Assembly (NCBI RefSeq): GCF_000472705.1
Contig: NZ_AXAE01000005.1
Coordinates: forward strand, 476,176 to 540,175
Length of the DNA: 64,000 nt
DNA from: Mesorhizobium erdmanii USDA 3471
GTDB lineage: Bacteria; Pseudomonadota; Alphaproteobacteria; Rhizobiales; Rhizobiaceae
Reading direction: 5' to 3'
A program made the position numbers and the translations under genes. The stretch's first letter is position 1. Each line of letters starts with the position of its first letter. This document shows, piece by piece, positions 6,504 to 15,801 of the stretch. The notes beneath the pieces were generated by a model that did no database searches, had not been told where the DNA came from, and saw only the letters and a list, made by a program, of their open reading frames with translations.

Positions 6504-9074
6504 TCAGGTCCGCATCTTCTCGCCGCTCGGGTCGAAAGGCGCCTCGACATTGATGCGGGCCGGGCGGCGATGTCCGAGGATTTCGATCTCGAACAGGCCG
6601 GCGCTTTCATCCTCGGCAAGGGCTGCCGGAACATAGCCCTGCGCCATCGACTTCTGGACGTAGTGGGCATAACCGCCCGAGGTGACCCAGCCGACGACGC
6701 GCCATTCGCCATCGACGATGCCGCGCACGGCGGATGCGCCTTCGGCAGCCTTGGAGCCACGTATTTCCTTGCCGGCTGTGTCGAAGCGCGGTGCACCGTA
6801 GCCATGCGGTTTTTCCACCGTACCATAATCCTTGCTGACCTTGGCCCAGATCGGCTCGTCGCCCATGACGTCGGCGTCGGCGGCGTCGACGATGAAGGAG
6901 ACACGGCGCAGTTTTGGCCCTTCAGCCTGTTCCTTGGCGGCGGCCTCGCGGCCGATGAAGTCGTTCTTCTCGAGCTTGATGAAGCGGTCCATCGAACCTT
7001 CGAACGGCCCGTAGATCGGCCTGAGCTCGCGGAACCAGGTCGGGAAGTTCTTTTCGAGGCGCATCGATAGCAGGGCTCGCATGCCGAAATCGACCAGGCC
7101 GAATTCCTCGCCGGCGTCCTTGATCGCCTTATAGACAAGGCGCTCATAGGCTGGCGCCATCCAGATCTCGTAGCCAAGATCGCCGGTATAGGTGATGCGG
7201 TTGACCAGGCACGGCGCGCCGCCGACCGCCATCTCGCGGAAATCCATGAAGCGGAAGGCCTTGGTCGAGATATCGACATCGACCAGCTTCTGCAAGAGAT
7301 CGCGTGATTTAGGTCCGGCGATCGACAGGCCGACCAGCGTCTGGTCGAAGCGATGGATACCCACCGAGCCGTCCTTCGGCAGGTGCTTTTCGAACCAGCG
7401 CATGTGGTATTTCTGCGCGGCGGAAGAACCCCAGATCATGAAGCGGTCTTCGCCGGCCTTGGCGATGGTGAAGTCGCCGATCAGCTTGCCGAATTCGTTG
7501 ATCATCGGCGTCAGCACGATGCGGCCGGTCTTCGGCATGCGGTTGGTCATCAGCCGGTTGAGGAACTCTTCCGCGCCCGGTCCCGACACTTCGTATTTGG
7601 CGAAGTTGGCGATTTCGGTGACGCCGACGCGCTCGCGCGTGGCCCGCACTTCCTCGCCGATCGGCCCGAAATCGTTGGAGCGGTGGAAGGAGACGATGTC
7701 CTTCGGTTCCTTGCCCTTCGGCGCGAACCACAGCGGCGTTTCGAGACCCCACGAGTCGCCCATGACGGCGTTGTTGGCCAGCATGGTGTCGTAGAGCGGC
7801 GTCGTCTGCGCCGGGCGTGCCGCCGGCAGTTCCTCATTGGGGAAGCGGATGGAGAAACGACGCGAATAGTTTTCGCGCACCTTGGCGTTGGTGTAGCGTA
7901 GGCCGGCCCATTCGCCGAAGCGGGCGACATCCATGCCCCAGACGTCGAAGCCGGGATCGCCATGCACCATCCAGTTCGACAGTGCGAGGCCGACGCCGCC
8001 GCCCTGGCTGAAGCCGGCCATGACGGCGCAGGCGCACCAGAAATTGGTCAGGCCCTGCACCGGGCCGACCAGCGGGTTACCGTCGAGCGCGAAGGTGAAG
8101 GGACCGTTGATGATCTGCTTGATGCCGGCCTTTTCGATGCCGGGGAAATGCTTGAAGCCGATTTCCAGCGACGGCGCGATGCGGTCGAGATCAGGCGGCA
8201 GCAATTCATGGCCGAAATCCCATGGCGTGTTGACCGGCGACCATGGCTTGCAGGCCTTTTCGTAGGTGCCGAGCAGGATGCCGTTGCGCTCCTGGCGGGT
8301 GTAGATCTCGCCCTTGAAGTCGAGCACGCCGATCATTTCGCGGCCGGTCGACTTGTTGAACTCCTCGACCTCCGGCATCGGCTCGGTCAAGAGGTACATG
8401 TGCTCCATCGCCAGCACCGGCAATTCGACGCCGACCATGCGGCCGATCTCGCGCGCCCACAGGCCGCCGCAATTGACGACATGCTCGGCATGGACCGTGC
8501 CCTGTTCGGTGACGACGTTCCAGGTACCGTCAGGCTGCTGCGTCAGGTCGACGACGCGGTTGCGCAGCACGATCTCGGCGCCGAGCTTTTTGGCGGCCTT
8601 GGAGTAGGCGATGGTCGTGCCCGAGGGGTCGAGATGGCCTTCGACTGGGTCCCACATGGCGCCGACGAAGTTGGTCTCGTCCATCAGCGGGAACATCGCC
8701 TTGGCTTCGGACGGGGTGATCAGCTCGGTGTCCATGCCGAGATAGCGGCCCTTGGCGTGGGCAAGGCGCAGGAAGTCCATGCGCTCGGGCGTGTCGGCCA
8801 TCATAACGCCGCCGGTCAGGTGCAGCGAGCAGGACTGGCCCGAGATCTCCTCGATCTCCTTGTAAAGCTGCACGGTGTAGGCCTGCAGCTTGGCGACGTT
8901 GGGGTCGCCATTCAGCGTATGGAAGCCGCCCGCCGCGTGCCAGGACGACCCGGAGGTCAGCTCCGAGCGCTCGATCAGCATGATGTCGGTCCAGCCGGCC
9001 TTGGCCAGGTGGTAGAGAACCGAGCAGCCGACGACGCCGCCGCCTATGACAACCGCTTTTACGTGGGATTTCAT
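6504..9074 (-). CDS. Dimethylglycine/sarcosine dehydrogenase family flavoprotein with GcvT domain
   Basis: An 856-residue two-part enzyme. The N-terminal FAD oxidoreductase domain has the dinucleotide motif GGGVVG (11-16) and His46 in SSWHAAGG, the position where FAD is covalently attached in dimethylglycine and sarcosine dehydrogenases. The C-terminal half (about 430-850) is a glycine-cleavage T-protein domain that would pass the released one-carbon unit to tetrahydrofolate. It oxidatively demethylates dimethylglycine or sarcosine in the cytosol. It is the middle gene of a minus-strand operon, 73 bases after the MttB-like gene and nine bases before the DddP-like gene. Choice between dimethylglycine and sarcosine cannot be made from sequence alone. 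Confidence 0.85.
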   Translation of the reverse strand: MKSHVKAVVIGGGVVGCSVLYHLAKAGWTDIMLIERSELTSGSSWHAAGGFHTLNGDPNVAKLQAYTVQLYKEIEEISGQSCSLHLTGGVMMADTPERMDFLRLAHAKGRYLGMDTELITPSEAKAMFPLMDETNFVGAMWDPVEGHLDPSGTTIAYSKAAKKLGAEIVLRNRVVDLTQQPDGTWNVVTEQGTVHAEHVVNCGGLWAREIGRMVGVELPVLAMEHMYLLTEPMPEVEEFNKSTGREMIGVLDFKGEIYTRQERNGILLGTYEKACKPWSPVNTPWDFGHELLPPDLDRIAPSLEIGFKHFPGIEKAGIKQIINGPFTFALDGNPLVGPVQGLTNFWCACAVMAGFSQGGGVGLALSNWMVHGDPGFDVWGMDVARFGEWAGLRYTNAKVRENYSRRFSIRFPNEELPAARPAQTTPLYDTMLANNAVMGDSWGLETPLWFAPKGKEPKDIVSFHRSNDFGPIGEEVRATRERVGVTEIANFAKYEVSGPGAEEFLNRLMTNRMPKTGRIVLTPMINEFGKLIGDFTIAKAGEDRFMIWGSSAAQKYHMRWFEKHLPKDGSVGIHRFDQTLVGLSIAGPKSRDLLQKLVDVDISTKAFRFMDFREMAVGGAPCLVNRITYTGDLGYEIWMAPAYERLVYKAIKDAGEEFGLVDFGMRALLSMRLEKNFPTWFRELRPIYGPFEGSMDRFIKLEKNDFIGREAAAKEQAEGPKLRRVSFIVDAADADVMGDEPIWAKVSKDYGTVEKPHGYGAPRFDTAGKEIRGSKAAEGASAVRGIVDGEWRVVGWVTSGGYAHYVQKSMAQGYVPAALAEDESAGLFEIEILGHRRPARINVEAPFDPSGEKMRT

Positions 9075-9147
9075 GAAGATAGGTCCGTTTTTGCGTAGAT
9101 TGAATCAGATGTGTCGACCGACCGCGCGCTGCAGCGCGGCATGCCGA

Positions 9148-10725
9148 TCAAAAATCGGTCGGCGCGCCGCCTTCGGCCGTGCGCTTCTGGACGAAAGCGT
9201 TGAGCTCCTCGCGGATCGCCGGATCCATGTAGGGCTCGTCATACGATGCCAGCCGCTCCTTCCAGACCTTGTTGGCTTTTTCCAGCGCCGTCGGCGAGCC
9301 GGCTTCGGCCCAGGTCTCGTAATTACGCCAGTCGGAAAGGATCGGCGAGTAGAACGCGGTCTTGTAGCGGTCCTGCGTATGCTGGGTGCCGAAGAAATGG
9401 CCGCCCGGGCCGACCGACTGGATGGCGTCGAAGCCGAGCGCTTCCTCGGACAGGTCGAGCGGGGTCAGGAATTCGGCCACCATCTGCAAGAGATCGATGT
9501 CGAGAATGGTTTTTTCGTAGGAGCAGCGCAGCCCGCCTTCCAGCCAACCGGCACCGTGCATCATCATGTTGCCACCGCCCTGGATCGCGCCCCACAGCGA
9601 AAAGACGCTTTCATAGGCCGCCTGTGCGTCGACGGTGTTGGCGGCGCAGGTGTTGGAGGTGCGGTAAGGGATGTTGTAGCGGCGGGCAAGCTGGCCGCCG
9701 ACAAGCTGCGCCTTCATGTATTCGGGCGTGCCGAAGGCCGGTGAACCGGACTTCATGTCAACATTGGAGGTGAAGCCGCCATAGCCCACGGGAGCGCCCT
9801 TGCGCACCATCTGGGCAAAGGCGATGCCGGAAAGCGCCTCGGCATTCTGCTGCACCAGCGCGCCGGCGATGGTCACCGGCGCCATGGCCCCCGACAGGGT
9901 GAAGGGCGTGACGACAACGACCTGGCCCTTGCTCGACATCTGGATGATGCCTTCCATCATCGGCACGTCGAGCTTGAGCGGCGAGTTGGTGTTGATGATG
10001 GTGAAGACGGACGGTTCTTCCAGCATCTGCTCGTGGCTGATGCCGCGTGCGATGCGGGTGATCTCGATGCCGTCGACATTGCGCTCCTTGCCGAGCGAAT
10101 AGATGTGGAACACCTTGTCGGTCAGCATGGCGAGGTCGCGGATGCATTCGAGGTGGCGGACCGAGGGATGGATGTCCGTCGGCTCGACCGGATAGCCGCC
10201 CGTGCAGTTCAGGATGTTGTGCATCTGCGCCAGGCGCAGGAAATTGCGGTAGTCGGCCTGGTTGCCTGGCCTGCGGCCGCGATCGATATCCGAGCAGTTG
10301 GGCGCCGAAGCCATCATCGACAGGATGACGTTGTTGCCGCCGAACCGCAGATTGTGCGCGGGGTTGCGGGCATGCAGCGTGAATTCCGACGGGCAATGCG
10401 AGACGAGCTCGAGGATCATGTCGCTGTCGAAGCGCACGCGTTCGGAGCCTTCGCGGACGTCGGCGCCATGCGCCTTCATGATACGCCGTGCCTCGTCATG
10501 CAGCACGTCGACGCCGATTTCCCTCAGCACGCGCAGCGAGGCAAGGTGGATCGATTCCAGCTCGTCGTCCGACACCAGCTTGGTCGGCGTCAGCGGGTTT
10601 CTCAACTGGCGGAAAGCCGGCTGCTCGAAGGCGGCCGAGCCGCCGGCGCGCTTGCCGGCGCGGCCGCCACGGCGGGCACGGTCGGGTGCCTGGGCCGATT
10701 CCAAGGATTGTAGGGCGGCGGTCAT
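9148..10725 (-). CDS. Trimethylamine methyltransferase (MttB) superfamily protein, non-pyrrolysine
   Basis: A 525-residue member of the MttB superfamily. True MttB uses pyrrolysine encoded by an in-frame TAG; this frame is open from start to stop, so it belongs to the non-pyrrolysine group that includes the glycine betaine methyltransferase MtgB. Recognisable segments are FRQLRNPLTPTKLVSDDELE near the N-terminus and GAGWLEGGL in the barrel. The ATG at 10725 is preceded by GAGG at good spacing; the frame also extends upstream without a ribosome site. It heads the operon with the dehydrogenase and DddP-like gene. Known members donate the methyl group to a corrinoid protein; no corrinoid protein gene is nearby. 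Confidence 0.83.
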   Translation of the reverse strand: MTAALQSLESAQAPDRARRGGRAGKRAGGSAAFEQPAFRQLRNPLTPTKLVSDDELESIHLASLRVLREIGVDVLHDEARRIMKAHGADVREGSERVRFDSDMILELVSHCPSEFTLHARNPAHNLRFGGNNVILSMMASAPNCSDIDRGRRPGNQADYRNFLRLAQMHNILNCTGGYPVEPTDIHPSVRHLECIRDLAMLTDKVFHIYSLGKERNVDGIEITRIARGISHEQMLEEPSVFTIINTNSPLKLDVPMMEGIIQMSSKGQVVVVTPFTLSGAMAPVTIAGALVQQNAEALSGIAFAQMVRKGAPVGYGGFTSNVDMKSGSPAFGTPEYMKAQLVGGQLARRYNIPYRTSNTCAANTVDAQAAYESVFSLWGAIQGGGNMMMHGAGWLEGGLRCSYEKTILDIDLLQMVAEFLTPLDLSEEALGFDAIQSVGPGGHFFGTQHTQDRYKTAFYSPILSDWRNYETWAEAGSPTALEKANKVWKERLASYDEPYMDPAIREELNAFVQKRTAEGGAPTDF

Positions 10726-10982
10726 GATGGTCCTCATGCGGTACGAATAGCGGGCGGCATAATGGACCGGCGGCAGTCTGGTCATTGCGGAGGCGGCGAC
10801 CACTAGGGCGAGGGAAGCGACATGCCCGAACGGCAGTTGCACGGCGGGCGGCATTCGCCTGATCGCCGGCCGTTTGGCGCAAGTGGATTTCCCTTGCCGG
10901 CCCTTTCTTTCCCCGGATTGAACCAGTAGCAGTGGCCGTTGCCGGCCGGGAGGTCTGCCGGCACCCCAGATGGAATGATGGC

Positions 10983-12164
10983 ATGGTGGCAACCGGCTCG
11001 AGCGAAGGCGAAGCGGGAACGCAGTGGGCAGCGCTCGCCGGCGTCACCGCCGCACTTGCCATGTTCGGCGCCGCGCAAGGGCTCAGTTCGCCGCTGTTCA
11101 CGCTTCTTATGCAAAAGCAAGGCATGTCGCCCGGGCTGATCGGCCTGTCGGCGGCGATGATGCCGCTCGGGCTCATCCTGTCCGCATCGTTCGTGCCGGC
11201 GGCTGTCCGGCTGATCGGTGCGCGCAACCTGGCGGTCGGCTGTTCGCTGATCGGCGCGCTGTGCTTCCTGGCGATCGGCTATCTGCAGAACTGGGTGGCC
11301 TGGTACATCATCCGCTTCATCATCGGCGTCGTCATCAACCCGCTCTATATCCTCGGCGAGGTTTGGGCGTTGTCGCTGGCGCCACCTTCGCGGCGCGGCC
11401 GGGTGATGGGCGTGTTCAACACGCTGATGGGCGCCGGATATGCCGCCGGCCCCTTCACCTTGACCTTTGTCGGCACATCGGGATGGGCGCCCTTTGGCGT
11501 GGGCATCGGCGGCTTCATGCTTTGCGCGGTCATTCTGCGCCTTGTGTCTTCGAAACTCACCGGGTTCGAGGATGACGGGCAGCCCGCCGGCAGCTTTGTC
11601 GGTTTCGCCCGGCTGGCGCCGGCGCTGCTGCTGGCCGTGCTGGTCTCGGCCGCCGTTCAGCAAAGCACCTATGCGCTGGTTCCGGTCTTCGGCGCCGGCT
11701 ATGGCCTGCCCGAAGCCGTGCTCGCCGCGCTGGTAATGGCGCTGTCCCTGGGCAACATCCTGCTGCAGATCCCGCTCGGCCTGCTCGCTGAACGGTTCGG
11801 CGGCCGTCCGATGATCCTTGCCTGCGCGGTAGCGACGGCAATCTGCGCGGCGCTGCTGCCGCTGCTGATCACCACGCCCTTGATCTGGGGTGTGCTGCTG
11901 GTGATGGGCGCGGTCGGCTACGGCGTCTATACGATGGCCCTGGTCGAACTCGGCAGCCGCTTCAAGGGCACGCTGCTCGTCACCGGCAACGCGGCCTTCG
12001 CCTTGCTGTGGGGCGTCGGCGGCGTTGTCGGCCCGCCGGGTGCCGGGCTGCTGATGCAAGGCATCGGTCCGCTGGGACTGCCTGTTGTGATCGCCGGCCT
12101 CGATGCCTTGCTGGTGATCTTCGCGCTGTATCGTTCATCGATCCGCCGGAGCGTGCAGGCATGA
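10983..12164 (+). CDS. MFS transporter, first of a tandem pair
   Basis: A 393-residue protein with about twelve hydrophobic spans, of the major facilitator superfamily (YcaD/MFS_1-like). The first span leads into GLSSPLFTLLMQKQG, and a helix starts with GLIGLSAAMMPLG. The ATG at 10983 follows a GGA-type ribosome site; an in-frame GTG further upstream is less likely. The stop overlaps the start of the next gene by four bases (ATGA), which implies translational coupling. It is divergent from the MttB/dehydrogenase/DddP-like operon, so it could import or export a related compound, but the substrate cannot be read from the sequence. Confidence 0.82.
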   Translation: MVATGSSEGEAGTQWAALAGVTAALAMFGAAQGLSSPLFTLLMQKQGMSPGLIGLSAAMMPLGLILSASFVPAAVRLIGARNLAVGCSLIGALCFLAIGYLQNWVAWYIIRFIIGVVINPLYILGEVWALSLAPPSRRGRVMGVFNTLMGAGYAAGPFTLTFVGTSGWAPFGVGIGGFMLCAVILRLVSSKLTGFEDDGQPAGSFVGFARLAPALLLAVLVSAAVQQSTYALVPVFGAGYGLPEAVLAALVMALSLGNILLQIPLGLLAERFGGRPMILACAVATAICAALLPLLITTPLIWGVLLVMGAVGYGVYTMALVELGSRFKGTLLVTGNAAFALLWGVGGVVGPPGAGLLMQGIGPLGLPVVIAGLDALLVIFALYRSSIRRSVQA

Positions 12165-13336
12165 CCTCGATCGACCCGGGCACCCGTGAAACGGGAATGC
12201 AGTGGGCCGCGATCACCGGCGTGATCGCGACCGTCTCGGTGTTCGCCATCGCGCAGGGGCTGTCCTATCCGCTGTTGAGCTTCATCCTGCAGCGCCAGGG
12301 CGTCTCGCCGGCGATGATCGGCCTGTCGGCGGCGATGACACCGATCGGCTTCATCATCTCGTCGCCGCTGATCCCCGGGCTGGCGCGGCGGTTCGGGGCG
12401 GGGCGCACGGCGCTTACCTGTGCTGCGCTTTCGGCTGTCGTGCTGGCGCTGATCGGCTGGACGCAGAATGTCTATCTCTGGTTCCCGCTGCGCTTGCTGA
12501 TCGGCGTGGTGACCAACCCGCTCTATGTTTTGAGCGAAATCTGGGTCATCGCATTGGCGCCGCCGGCCATGCGCGGCCGCATCATGGGGGTCTATTCGAC
12601 GATCATCTCGGCCGGCTTCGCGACCGGGCCGCTTTGCCTGCTTGCCGTCGGCACGCAGGGGTGGCCGCCCTTCCTCGTCGGCATCTGTGCCTTCGTACTG
12701 TGCGGCATCTGCCTGGCGTCGGTGCTGCCGCGCCTGCCGAAGGTGGATGAGGCCGGTCATCAGGTTTCCGTCCTGGGCTTCGTGCCGATGGCGTGGCTGC
12801 TTCTGTTCGCGGTCATCGTGGCCGCGGGTTTCGAACAGGGGGCGCTGGCCTTGCTGCCGGTCTATGGCAACCATCACGGCATCGCTGAAGTCCGCATGTC
12901 GGCGCTGCTGTCGATGATGATCGCCGGCAATATCGCCATGCAGGTGCCGCTTGGGCTGCTAGCGGAGAGGCTGACCGCGCCCCTCGTTCGGTTTGCCTGT
13001 GTTTCCTTGACCGTGCTCGGATGCGCGCTGCTGCCGTTTCTCATCGAAACGCCGCTGGTCTGGCCGATGATCTTCGTCTGGGGCGCGGTCTCCTACGGCA
13101 TCTACACGATGTCGATCATCGAGCTTGGCGAGCGCTTCACCGGCTCGACCCTGGTCGCCGGCAACGCAGCCTTTTCCCTGATGTGGGGTGTCGGCGGCAT
13201 AGCCGTGCCGCCGCTGGCCGGCAGCGTCATGGACATACTGGGTGCAGAAGGCCTGCCGATCACGCTTGGCCTGCTGTGCCTCGTCCTGGCGGTCGCGAGT
13301 GTTGCTGGTCGACGGAAAACCGAATCCTTGGCCTAG
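12161..13336 (+). CDS. MFS transporter, second of a tandem pair
   Basis: A 391-residue paralogue of the preceding transporter. The two share the same layout and matching segments such as MIGLSAAMTPIGFI against LIGLSAAMMPLGLI, and NPLYVLSEIW against NPLYILGEVW. The gene probably arose by tandem duplication followed by divergence. The ATG at 12161 overlaps the previous stop in ATGA. The reading frame is open upstream inside the first gene, but that extension has no membrane character. The pair may work as one unit (heteromer) or have separate substrates; single MFS proteins normally work alone. Confidence 0.82.
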   Translation: MTSIDPGTRETGMQWAAITGVIATVSVFAIAQGLSYPLLSFILQRQGVSPAMIGLSAAMTPIGFIISSPLIPGLARRFGAGRTALTCAALSAVVLALIGWTQNVYLWFPLRLLIGVVTNPLYVLSEIWVIALAPPAMRGRIMGVYSTIISAGFATGPLCLLAVGTQGWPPFLVGICAFVLCGICLASVLPRLPKVDEAGHQVSVLGFVPMAWLLLFAVIVAAGFEQGALALLPVYGNHHGIAEVRMSALLSMMIAGNIAMQVPLGLLAERLTAPLVRFACVSLTVLGCALLPFLIETPLVWPMIFVWGAVSYGIYTMSIIELGERFTGSTLVAGNAAFSLMWGVGGIAVPPLAGSVMDILGAEGLPITLGLLCLVLAVASVAGRRKTESLA

Positions 13337-13408
13337 GCGCCGCAGCTATTGAATATCGGACACGGCATGTCGATGTAGCATGCCGAAGCATTGCCCATCG
13401 GAGATTCC

Positions 13409-15472
13409 ATGACCAAGCCCATCACCAGGCCGGAAGCCGGCACCGCGGACCCCTTCCTCTGGCTGGAGGACAGGACCAGCAAGCAGTCGCTCGACTGGGT
13501 GCATGGCCAAAACGAGATCACTGTCGGCGAATTGCAGGGCGATCCGTCCTATCAGGCGTCTTTCCAGACGGCGCTCGACCTGATGACGGCCGAGGACAAC
13601 ATCGCCGTCGGTGCCGCAATCGCCGGGCATGTCTACAATTTCTGGCAGGACAAGACCAATGCGCTCGGCCTGTGGCGCCGCACGACGGTCGCCTCCTACA
13701 AGACCGAGAAGCCTGTCTGGGAAACGATCATCGACTTCGACCAGCTTGCGGCGAAAGAGGGGATCAAGTGGGTGTTCAGCGGCGCCAGCCGGCTTTATCC
13801 GGATTTCAGCCGCTGCCTGCTGTCAATGTCGCCGGACGGCGGCGACGCCAGCGAGATGCGCGAGTTCGACATCGAAACCAGATCGTTCATCGAGGGTGGA
13901 TTTCACGCACCGGCCTCGAAGTCGGGTTTTAGCTGGCTGGACAAGGACACGGTCATCGTCTCGGCGGCGTTCGAGGAGGCCGACAAGACCGAGTCCGGCT
14001 ATCCACGCGTGATCAAGCTTTGGAAGCGCGGCACGAAGCTCGAAGACGCAACGCCGATCTTCGAGGCAAAGACCGAAGATCTCGCCGCTGGAGCCGGCGT
14101 CGAGTTCGACGGCGAGAAGCGGCACGTGTTTCTGGCGCGGGCACTCGATTTCTTCACATCGCACAGCTTCCTGCATCTCCCGTCCGGCGAGAACAGACGC
14201 GTTCCGCTGCCCGACGACGCCACCGACACTTCGCTTTTCAAGGACCAGCTGTTGTTCGGGGTGCGCACCCCATGGACGGCGCCGGACGGCACTGTGTGCC
14301 AGCCGGACGGGCTTTACTCGCTCGATTTCGCGCATTGGATCGAAACCGGCAGTTTCGGCGCCATCGAGACCCTGTTGGCGCCAGCCTATCGCGTATCGAT
14401 CGCCGGCATTGCCCGTACACAGGACCGGCTGTTCATCAGCCTGATGGACAATGTGCGCGGCAAGGTCGTCGTCTGCGAGCGCGGGGATGGTGCCTGGTCC
14501 AAGAAGCCGGTCGCGCTGCCTGAGAACGGCACCGTCGGCATCAGCCATGCCGAGCATTTCGGCTCAAGCGTTTCCTTCTCCTTCACGGATTTCCTGACGC
14601 CGAGCTCGATCATCTGGTCGGATGACGATGGCGAGACGCTGGAGACGGTGAAGTCGCAGCCGGCGCGCTTCGATGCCTCCCCGCTGATCTCGGAGCAGTT
14701 CGAGGCGCGCTCGAAGGACGGCACGATGATCCCGTATTTCGTCGTCAGGCGGCGCGACCAGAAGGGGCCGGTGCCGACTCTGCTCTATGGCTATGGCGGG
14801 TTCGAAGTGCCGCTCTTGCCCGGTTATGCGGGTGTGCGCGGCAGGTTGTGGCTGGAGAAGGGCAATGCCTATGTGCAGGCCTGCATCCGCGGTGGCGGGG
14901 AGTTTGGACCGGCCTGGCATCAGGCGGCACTGAAAGGCAACCGGCAGAACGGTTTTGACGATTTCGCCGCGGTGGCCGAGGACGTCGTCAGGCGTGGCAT
15001 CGCGACAGCTCGATCGCTCGGCATCCAGGGTGGCTCGAATGGCGGCCTGCTGACCGGCGTGTCCTTGACGCAGCATCCGGAACTGTTCGGTGCCGTCATC
15101 ATCGAGGTGCCGCTGCTCGACATGTTGCGCTACACCGAATTGCCGCCCGGCGCGTCATGGATGGCCGAATATGGCGATCCGTCGAAGCCGGAAGACGTCA
15201 AATGGCTGTCGGCCTATTCGCCTTACCAGCACGTGCAGGCCAACGCGGCCTATCCGCCGGTGCTGCTGACCACCTCGACCGCCGATGACCGCGTGCATCC
15301 CGGCCATGCCCGCAAGATGGCGGCCCGTCTGCAGCAGGCCGGGCATGCCAGGACACTGTTCTTCGAGGAGACGGAAGGCGGGCATGGCGGGCGCGGGGAC
15401 CGCCGGCCGCAGGCGGCGCAGACGGCGATGAAATATGTCTTCCTTCAACGGGCTCTCAGCACTGAGGCGTAA
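13409..15472 (+). CDS. Prolyl oligopeptidase family serine peptidase (S9A)
   Basis: A 687-residue protein with the two-domain S9 layout: an N-terminal beta-propeller that restricts access to small peptides, and a C-terminal alpha/beta-hydrolase. The catalytic triad is visible as Ser543 in GGSNGG, the Asp of ADDRVHPGH (626-627) and His659 in EGGHGG. The ATG at 13409 has GGAG seven bases upstream. No signal peptide is seen, so it is probably cytosolic. Some members of this branch favour prolyl peptides, others basic residues (oligopeptidase B). The stop codon lies inside a perfect 32-bp palindrome. Confidence 0.88.
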   Translation: MTKPITRPEAGTADPFLWLEDRTSKQSLDWVHGQNEITVGELQGDPSYQASFQTALDLMTAEDNIAVGAAIAGHVYNFWQDKTNALGLWRRTTVASYKTEKPVWETIIDFDQLAAKEGIKWVFSGASRLYPDFSRCLLSMSPDGGDASEMREFDIETRSFIEGGFHAPASKSGFSWLDKDTVIVSAAFEEADKTESGYPRVIKLWKRGTKLEDATPIFEAKTEDLAAGAGVEFDGEKRHVFLARALDFFTSHSFLHLPSGENRRVPLPDDATDTSLFKDQLLFGVRTPWTAPDGTVCQPDGLYSLDFAHWIETGSFGAIETLLAPAYRVSIAGIARTQDRLFISLMDNVRGKVVVCERGDGAWSKKPVALPENGTVGISHAEHFGSSVSFSFTDFLTPSSIIWSDDDGETLETVKSQPARFDASPLISEQFEARSKDGTMIPYFVVRRRDQKGPVPTLLYGYGGFEVPLLPGYAGVRGRLWLEKGNAYVQACIRGGGEFGPAWHQAALKGNRQNGFDDFAAVAEDVVRRGIATARSLGIQGGSNGGLLTGVSLTQHPELFGAVIIEVPLLDMLRYTELPPGASWMAEYGDPSKPEDVKWLSAYSPYQHVQANAAYPPVLLTTSTADDRVHPGHARKMAARLQQAGHARTLFFEETEGGHGGRGDRRPQAAQTAMKYVFLQRALSTEA

Positions 15473-15497
15473 AGCGCGTCGCGACGCGCTTTACGCC
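15466..15497. repeat. Perfect 32-bp palindrome spanning the peptidase stop codon
   Basis: Two 16-base arms, GGCGTAAAGCGCGTCG and its exact complement, meet with no spacer. The TAA stop of the prolyl oligopeptidase (15470-15472) is part of the left arm. The TAAAGCGCGTCGC core recurs at 30016 and, on the minus strand, at 33376-33388. It can act as a transcript-end hairpin. Confidence 0.8.
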
Positions 15498-15555
15498 ATT
15501 GTTCTTTGTGCGTGTCGATCCCCTAGAGCCGGGATCACTTTCAGGGGACATGCAT
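15498..15555. repeat. Family A intergenic hairpin repeat, diverged copy
   Basis: This continues the palindrome above and ends in GGGGACATGCAT, matching the GGGCGACATGCAT end of the copies at 30014-30118 and 35424-35504. The internal CCGGGATCACTTTCAGGGG corresponds to the CCGAGGTCACTTTTGGG of the other copies. The rest of the gap to the aminotransferase (15556-15801) holds no gene that I can support. Confidence 0.6.
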
Positions 15556-15801
15556 TGGACGTATTCCGTCATGGCCAGGCAAAGGGTGGTTCACCTCGGC
15601 CAGCCTTTGCTCTAAGGTGCGCTCCATGGCTCCTGCTATGACCTTCGTCTGCACGTTCGGGGTCGCGGTGACACCGTCACCGCGCACGCTGCGCGCGGAG
15701 CTTTTGCGGCTGTGCGCCCGCATCGGTTATTCGCCGCCTGTCAGCCTCTGATGCATTCGCCCCGGCGCCTGCCGGACTGAATCCAGAAGAGAGATCCAGA
15801 C

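Noticed and set aside
13337..13408. Possible small regulatory RNA between the MFS pair and the peptidase gene
   Set aside because: Only a short GCATG/CATGC dyad is present and there is no promoter or terminator. The gap is simply the leader of the peptidase gene.
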